Of a DNA stretch of 64,000 nt, positions 60,380 through 64,000 are shown one piece after another (the stretch's first letter is position 1; every line of letters starts with the position of its first letter). The notes under the pieces were generated by a model. That model was not told the DNA's origin, made no database searches, and saw nothing but the letters and a program-made list of their open reading frames with translations. This DNA comes from an uncultured Blastocatellia bacterium (GTDB lineage: Bacteria; Acidobacteriota; Blastocatellia; Chloracidobacteriales; Chloracidobacteriaceae). A program made the translations under genes and the position numbers. Location of the stretch: the NCBI GenBank assembly GCA_937934745.1, contig CALGZC010000011.1, positions 32,261 to 96,260 of the forward strand, in the 5' to 3' direction.

Positions 60380-60921
60380 CCAGAAAGACTCAGAACAGGG
60401 CTGGGAACGCATCGCTGCGATCCGCCGCCGATGATGCCGTTGCTTATGATGTCGTTGATGGTCGGGGCGTCAAGCCTTCCGCAGATTTGTCGTCAGAGTA
60501 AACCCAGGCGTATGGGCGCAGAGGGTGTGCGATGCACGCACCGCGCGCCGGCAGATGGTTCACGCCGGCGTCGGATACGTGAGACCAGAGCAGAAGCGTA
60601 TCTGACGACGCCCTGATGGCTCTGCTGAGGTGTGTCGTCAGGGGCTGTGACCGCTTTTTTAAGGCGTGCTTTGGTTTTCACCGAAACACCAGATTACCGC
60701 AAAACGAACGCCGCTTGACCTGGTGTGACTCGGTCTTGTTGGCGGCGTGCCATGAGTGAATCATGACGGAGGGTAATCACCCTGGCCTGCAACGCGCTAA
60801 CTTCGGGAACGTACCGAGACAGCACGACGTTCTGTACTTCGGCGCATTTTGCAGCTGGAGGCTTGCTTCCTCTGAGGGGAGTGGTTCACCTAGGGCAAAG
60901 GGATGGAAAGGAGTTGGCTTC
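60380..60921. other. 540-base gap between divergent genes
   Basis: No convincing gene. It contains an imperfect inverted repeat around 60570-60613 (arms GCGTCGGATACG and CGTATCTGACGACGC) and a CCCTGA/TCAGGG stem at about 60613-60645 followed by TTTTTT. These may be regulatory or a terminator. A 62-codon minus-strand frame here is Arg-rich noise. Confidence 0.4.
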
Positions 60922-61893
60922 ATGGCAACACCGATGCTTTCGACAACCGGTTTTTGGACGCGCAGCATCGCGCTAAGCCTGGCAGCGCTTGTAACCAGTG
61001 GTTGTTTCGCTTGTTCGTCCCCACGTCCGGCCTACCAACCACAGCCGGTCAGCGCCCCGCCGACAACCGTTACAGCGACCAGCAATGTGCCGGGACAGGG
61101 GCTTGATTTGCAGGCCCTCATCAGTTTGACCAAGCAGGCGAAAGACGCGGCGGAACTCGAACGTCTGCTGAACCAGCCCGGCTCGATTAACAACCTGGAT
61201 CTCGACGAGGATGGCAACGTGGACTACATCCGCGTCCAGGAATACGGCGGCGGCAACACCAAAAACTTTTCCTTTGTCGCTTTGCTCAAGGATGGCCAGG
61301 AGCAGGAAGTGGCCGATCTGCGGATTGAGCAGTCACCGGGGCAGCAGCAGGCCGTTGTGCAGGTACAGGGCCATCCGGCGGTGTACGGTCCGAATGTGTA
61401 TTACACCGCTGCACTGCCGATTGCGACGGCACTCTTCCTCGCCTGGGCGCTGGCACCGCGGCCGGCGTTCTATGTGTCGCCCTACGGCTTTGGCACGTTT
61501 CCGGCGTACTACCGTCCGTATGCACCCGTACCGATTGCAACGTATCGGACGACTGTGACGAATTACACGCGCGACATCCCTGCGCAGCGGGCAACACAAC
61601 CGCCGATTCGCTCGACGGCCGTTTCCCCTAATGCCGGCAAGGTTGCGCCCAGCGTCCGCCGGCCACTGACGCAGCCGACGCAAACGCAGCGTCAGTTCCA
61701 GCAGCGCGACAGCAACCGTCCGGTTGCCTCCGGCGGTTTTGGGCAGGGGCCGGCAACGCAGCGCAACACCCCACCGCCAACGGCCGCACCCCGTCCGACC
61801 ATGCCCCCGCCGGTAGCCCGTCCGATGCCGCCGGCTGCCGGTCGTCCGGCGTCACCGCCGCGCAACTTCAATACCCGCGGACGGCGTAACTAA
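60922..61893 (+). CDS. Predicted lipoprotein with EF-hand-like loop and Pro/Tyr-rich tail
   Basis: 323 residues. Lipoprotein signal with lipobox LVTSGC (Cys near 26). A conserved domain (about 55-155) contains NNLDLDEDGNVDYIRVQEYG, an EF-hand-like DxDxDG loop, and FVALLKDGQEQEVADLRIEQ. A hydrophobic segment (AALPIATALFLAWALAP) precedes FYVSPYGFGTFPAYYRPYAPVP and a long Pro/Arg/Gln-rich disordered tail. AAGGAG is 9 bases before ATG 60922. Function unknown; envelope location and calcium binding are inferred. Confidence 0.72.
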   Translation: MATPMLSTTGFWTRSIALSLAALVTSGCFACSSPRPAYQPQPVSAPPTTVTATSNVPGQGLDLQALISLTKQAKDAAELERLLNQPGSINNLDLDEDGNVDYIRVQEYGGGNTKNFSFVALLKDGQEQEVADLRIEQSPGQQQAVVQVQGHPAVYGPNVYYTAALPIATALFLAWALAPRPAFYVSPYGFGTFPAYYRPYAPVPIATYRTTVTNYTRDIPAQRATQPPIRSTAVSPNAGKVAPSVRRPLTQPTQTQRQFQQRDSNRPVASGGFGQGPATQRNTPPPTAAPRPTMPPPVARPMPPAAGRPASPPRNFNTRGRRN

Positions 61894-62100
61894 CCCCGGT
61901 CTAAGACGCTCAAACAGGGTCTAACAAACGACGCACGCTGTTGTGCGTGGCATTGGCGATCCGGCGTGGGCGGACAACACCACCCACGCACCGCCTGCCG
62001 GCGTGTCTGAGACCCGGACGGGATGTGGACGAAACGCAGTCACAAACTGGCAGTAACAAACTCAACGCAGTCGCAAACACCGACTACGAAAGGAAGAACC

Positions 62101-62961
62101 ATGGCAAAGCAGGTCTATGCGCTTACCGAAGCCCAGCGCATTGGGTTCGCCAGCATATTTGTACTCGACAAGATGGTGCGCAAAGGACGGCAATTCGCCG
62201 TCGCGCCGACCGACCCAGATGAGATGGCGCTTAAGGATGTCATTCAGACGCTTTTCAACGAACATCTCATTGAGATTCAGGGCGCGTACTACGTTCCCAC
62301 CGAAGCCGGTAAGGAGCGCGTCCGCCGGTTTCGCCAGCGGTATGAGGAATACCTCACAGTGTATGACATCTACTGCGCCGTGGACTTGGCAACCGGCGAG
62401 TTTGCCTTCGAGCGTTACTACGACTTCGACGACGATGGTTGGCGACTGTATCTGCAACAGGAGCGCTGGGAGGATTTGCGCGTTGCGGTCGCCATCTACA
62501 AGAAGCTCGACCCGGTTGAAATCGTCTTCATGTCGTTTGTCATGGAAGGACGTTTTGACGACTATGCCGACGGTAAGTGGGAACTCGGCATTCTCTCGGG
62601 CGAGCTGTGGCAGGAAATCCTTGCCATCGTGAACTCTAATCTGCACCCGTGTGAGTTGGGCTACACGACAACCGACCCCAACGACCCGAGCCGGACGATT
62701 GAAGTTAGCCCTGAAGATGTCATGCACGACCTACTTACGCGCGGCGGGCAACTCATGCTGGAGTTGGTGCGGCGCGGCAAGGAAGTCGAAGCCGAACAGC
62801 AGGCGCTTCAGCCGGCAACGACGACCACGACGGAGATCGTTTATGACGGCGACTTTGTGATTGCCGATCCGTATGTGTACTATACGCCTTACCTCAGTCC
62901 GTACTACGTCAGTCCGGTTTGGACCGCTCCGCTCTATCCGGCCGTCGTGGTCAGGTATTGA
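62101..62961 (+). CDS. Hypothetical protein with Tyr/Pro-rich C terminus
   Basis: 286 residues, not recognised. AAGGAAG directly precedes ATG 62101. An acidic, alpha/beta-looking body with [27 protein letters not shown] and [24 protein letters not shown], no signal peptide. The end TYR-rich stretch [17 protein letters not shown] resembles that of the preceding lipoprotein (FYVSPYG), hinting at a shared partner or assembly. Body may be a helix-turn-helix-led cytoplasmic protein: the first 75 residues ([31 protein letters not shown]) look like a winged helix. Confidence 0.62.
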   Translation: MAKQVYALTEAQRIGFASIFVLDKMVRKGRQFAVAPTDPDEMALKDVIQTLFNEHLIEIQGAYYVPTEAGKERVRRFRQRYEEYLTVYDIYCAVDLATGEFAFERYYDFDDDGWRLYLQQERWEDLRVAVAIYKKLDPVEIVFMSFVMEGRFDDYADGKWELGILSGELWQEILAIVNSNLHPCELGYTTTDPNDPSRTIEVSPEDVMHDLLTRGGQLMLELVRRGKEVEAEQQALQPATTTTTEIVYDGDFVIADPYVYYTPYLSPYYVSPVWTAPLYPAVVVRY

Positions 62962-62990
62962 GCTATCTTCACGCTCGGTCAGCTTCACCT

Positions 62991-64000
62991 ATGTCAACCT
63001 TCTGCCTTCGTCATGACTGGACGCGCGAGGAAATCCGCGCCGTCCACGATACACCTCTGCTGGAACTCGTCTATCGCGCAGCGACCGTTCACCGCGCCCA
63101 TCATGACCCACAAGAGGTGCAGGTCTGCCGGCTAATTTCCGTCAAAACCGGCGGTTGTCCTGAAGACTGCGGCTATTGCGCGCAGTCGGCGCACTATGCA
63201 ACCGGCATTGCAGCGCAACCACTGATGGGTAAAGAGGAGGTCTTGGCAATTGCCCGCCGCGCCAAGGCCAACGGCGTCAGCCGCGTCTGCCTAGGCGCTG
63301 CCTGGCGCAATGTGCGCGATGACGCCCAGTTTGAAGCCGTTCTCGATATGGTGCGCAGCGTCAACGCCCTAGGCGTCGAGGTGTGCTGCACACTTGGGAT
63401 GCTTACCGAAACACAGGCGCGCCGTTTGGAAGAAGCCGGGTTGTACGCCTATAACCACAACCTCGACACATCGCGCGAGTACTACGGGCAGGTAACGACC
63501 ACACGCACCTATGACGACCGGTTGAACACGTTGGCAAACGTCCGCAAAACCGGCATCACCCTCTGCACCGGTGGGATTCTCGGTCTTGGTGAAAGCGTGG
63601 ACGACCGGGTTAGCCTACTCCATACGCTGGCGACCATGCAGCCGCACCCGGAATCCGTGCCGGTCAACATCCTGACCCGCGTCCCAGGGACGCCGCTGGC
63701 AAATCAGGATGATGTCTCGCTGTGGGAAACGCTGCGCGTGATCGCGACGGCACGGATCGTCATGCCGCGCTCTGTGATTCGGCTCTCGGCCGGTCGGACG
63801 CAGCTCTCCGAAGAGGCGCAGGGGCTGTGCTTCTTGGCCGGCGCGAATTCGATTTTTTCAAGCGACGCTAAAATCATGTTAACCCAGGCGTCACCGACCA
63901 ATGACTACGATGAGGATGCGCGCCTGCTGGCAACGCTTGGACTCCGTCCGCGGACGCCCTTCAAGGCAGAGCCTGGCGGCCCGGCAAGCGGGGCTTCGCT
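62991..64000 (+). CDS. bioB: Biotin synthase, 3' end cut by window edge
   Basis: 336 complete codons visible from ATG 62991 and no stop before the edge; full BioB is usually 320-350, so little is missing. Radical SAM cluster Cys56, Cys60 and Cys63 in [13 protein letters not shown], then [53 protein letters not shown] and RLSAGRTQL. It inserts sulfur into dethiobiotin. Biotin is needed by the carboxylase at the left edge. Confidence 0.96.
   Translation, partial: MSTFCLRHDWTREEIRAVHDTPLLELVYRAATVHRAHHDPQEVQVCRLISVKTGGCPEDCGYCAQSAHYATGIAAQPLMGKEEVLAIARRAKANGVSRVCLGAAWRNVRDDAQFEAVLDMVRSVNALGVEVCCTLGMLTETQARRLEEAGLYAYNHNLDTSREYYGQVTTTRTYDDRLNTLANVRKTGITLCTGGILGLGESVDDRVSLLHTLATMQPHPESVPVNILTRVPGTPLANQDDVSLWETLRVIATARIVMPRSVIRLSAGRTQLSEEAQGLCFLAGANSIFSSDAKIMLTQASPTNDYDEDARLLATLGLRPRTPFKAEPGGPASGAS

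Overview
The window is a GC-rich (about 60% by eye) bacterial chromosome segment, densely packed and dominated by housekeeping genes, with no insertion sequence, prophage or CRISPR array that I can recognise. A secreted VWA protein of the type known as 'VWFA-related Acidobacterial domain' and several small secreted proteins of that style point to Acidobacteriota. A Chloracidobacterium-like photoheterotroph is my best guess, but that is inference. All calls come from reading the sequence and remembered family motifs; no search was run.

Layout. 1-5.9 kb: the end of an acyl-CoA carboxylase carboxyltransferase, a NYN-domain protein, a bicarbonate module (SbtA transporter, PII-like SbtB, exported beta-carbonic anhydrase) and a Ppx/GppA-HD phosphatase. 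5.9-9.1 kb: the replication origin, with a dense DnaA-box array carrying a TAG-trinucleotide (DnaA-trio-like) tract, then dnaA, then two more DnaA-box groups around a VWA gene. 9.1-22.3 kb: a TetR regulator, a cyclophilin, argS, a separate C-terminal half of DNA polymerase III alpha that begins with the C-terminal piece of an intein, pdxS, and a minus-strand chain (PH-domain protein, membrane protein, hydrolase, ABC permease, hemB, larB), mostly joined by 4-base overlaps. 22.3-23.25 kb holds no recognisable gene. 23.3-31.1 kb: DUF427, a four-PAS histidine kinase, a deoxyhypusine-synthase-like enzyme, an ABC ATPase, typA and mnmA. 31.2-46.3 kb: a lone photolyase-type alpha/beta domain, nuoI, yacG, an Imm70-like orphan, panB, a phosphohexomutase, a cardiolipin synthase, yvcK, a dipeptidase, a B12-binding mutase subunit, lepA, a GH57 branching enzyme and lpdA. 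46.4-53.6 kb: tRNA-Gln, gmd-fcl, rsmG-parA-parB with parS sites, and purL. 53.7-64 kb: ppc, an ACMSD-like amidohydrolase, a lytic transglycosylase, two Tyr/Pro-tailed proteins of unknown function, and bioB running off the edge.

How it fits together. Replication initiation (oriC, dnaA), replication elongation (the split DnaE half) and segregation (parAB, parS) are all within about 45 kb. Bicarbonate supply (SbtA/SbtB/carbonic anhydrase) sits on the same segment as two bicarbonate users, PEP carboxylase and an acyl-CoA carboxylase, which suggests anaplerotic carboxylation. The most unusual element is the DnaE C-half: its first about 40 residues carry the terminal splicing motifs of an intein and are followed directly by the DnaE sequence from SHS onwards. 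This implies that a full-length replicative polymerase is made by protein trans-splicing with an N-half encoded outside this window.
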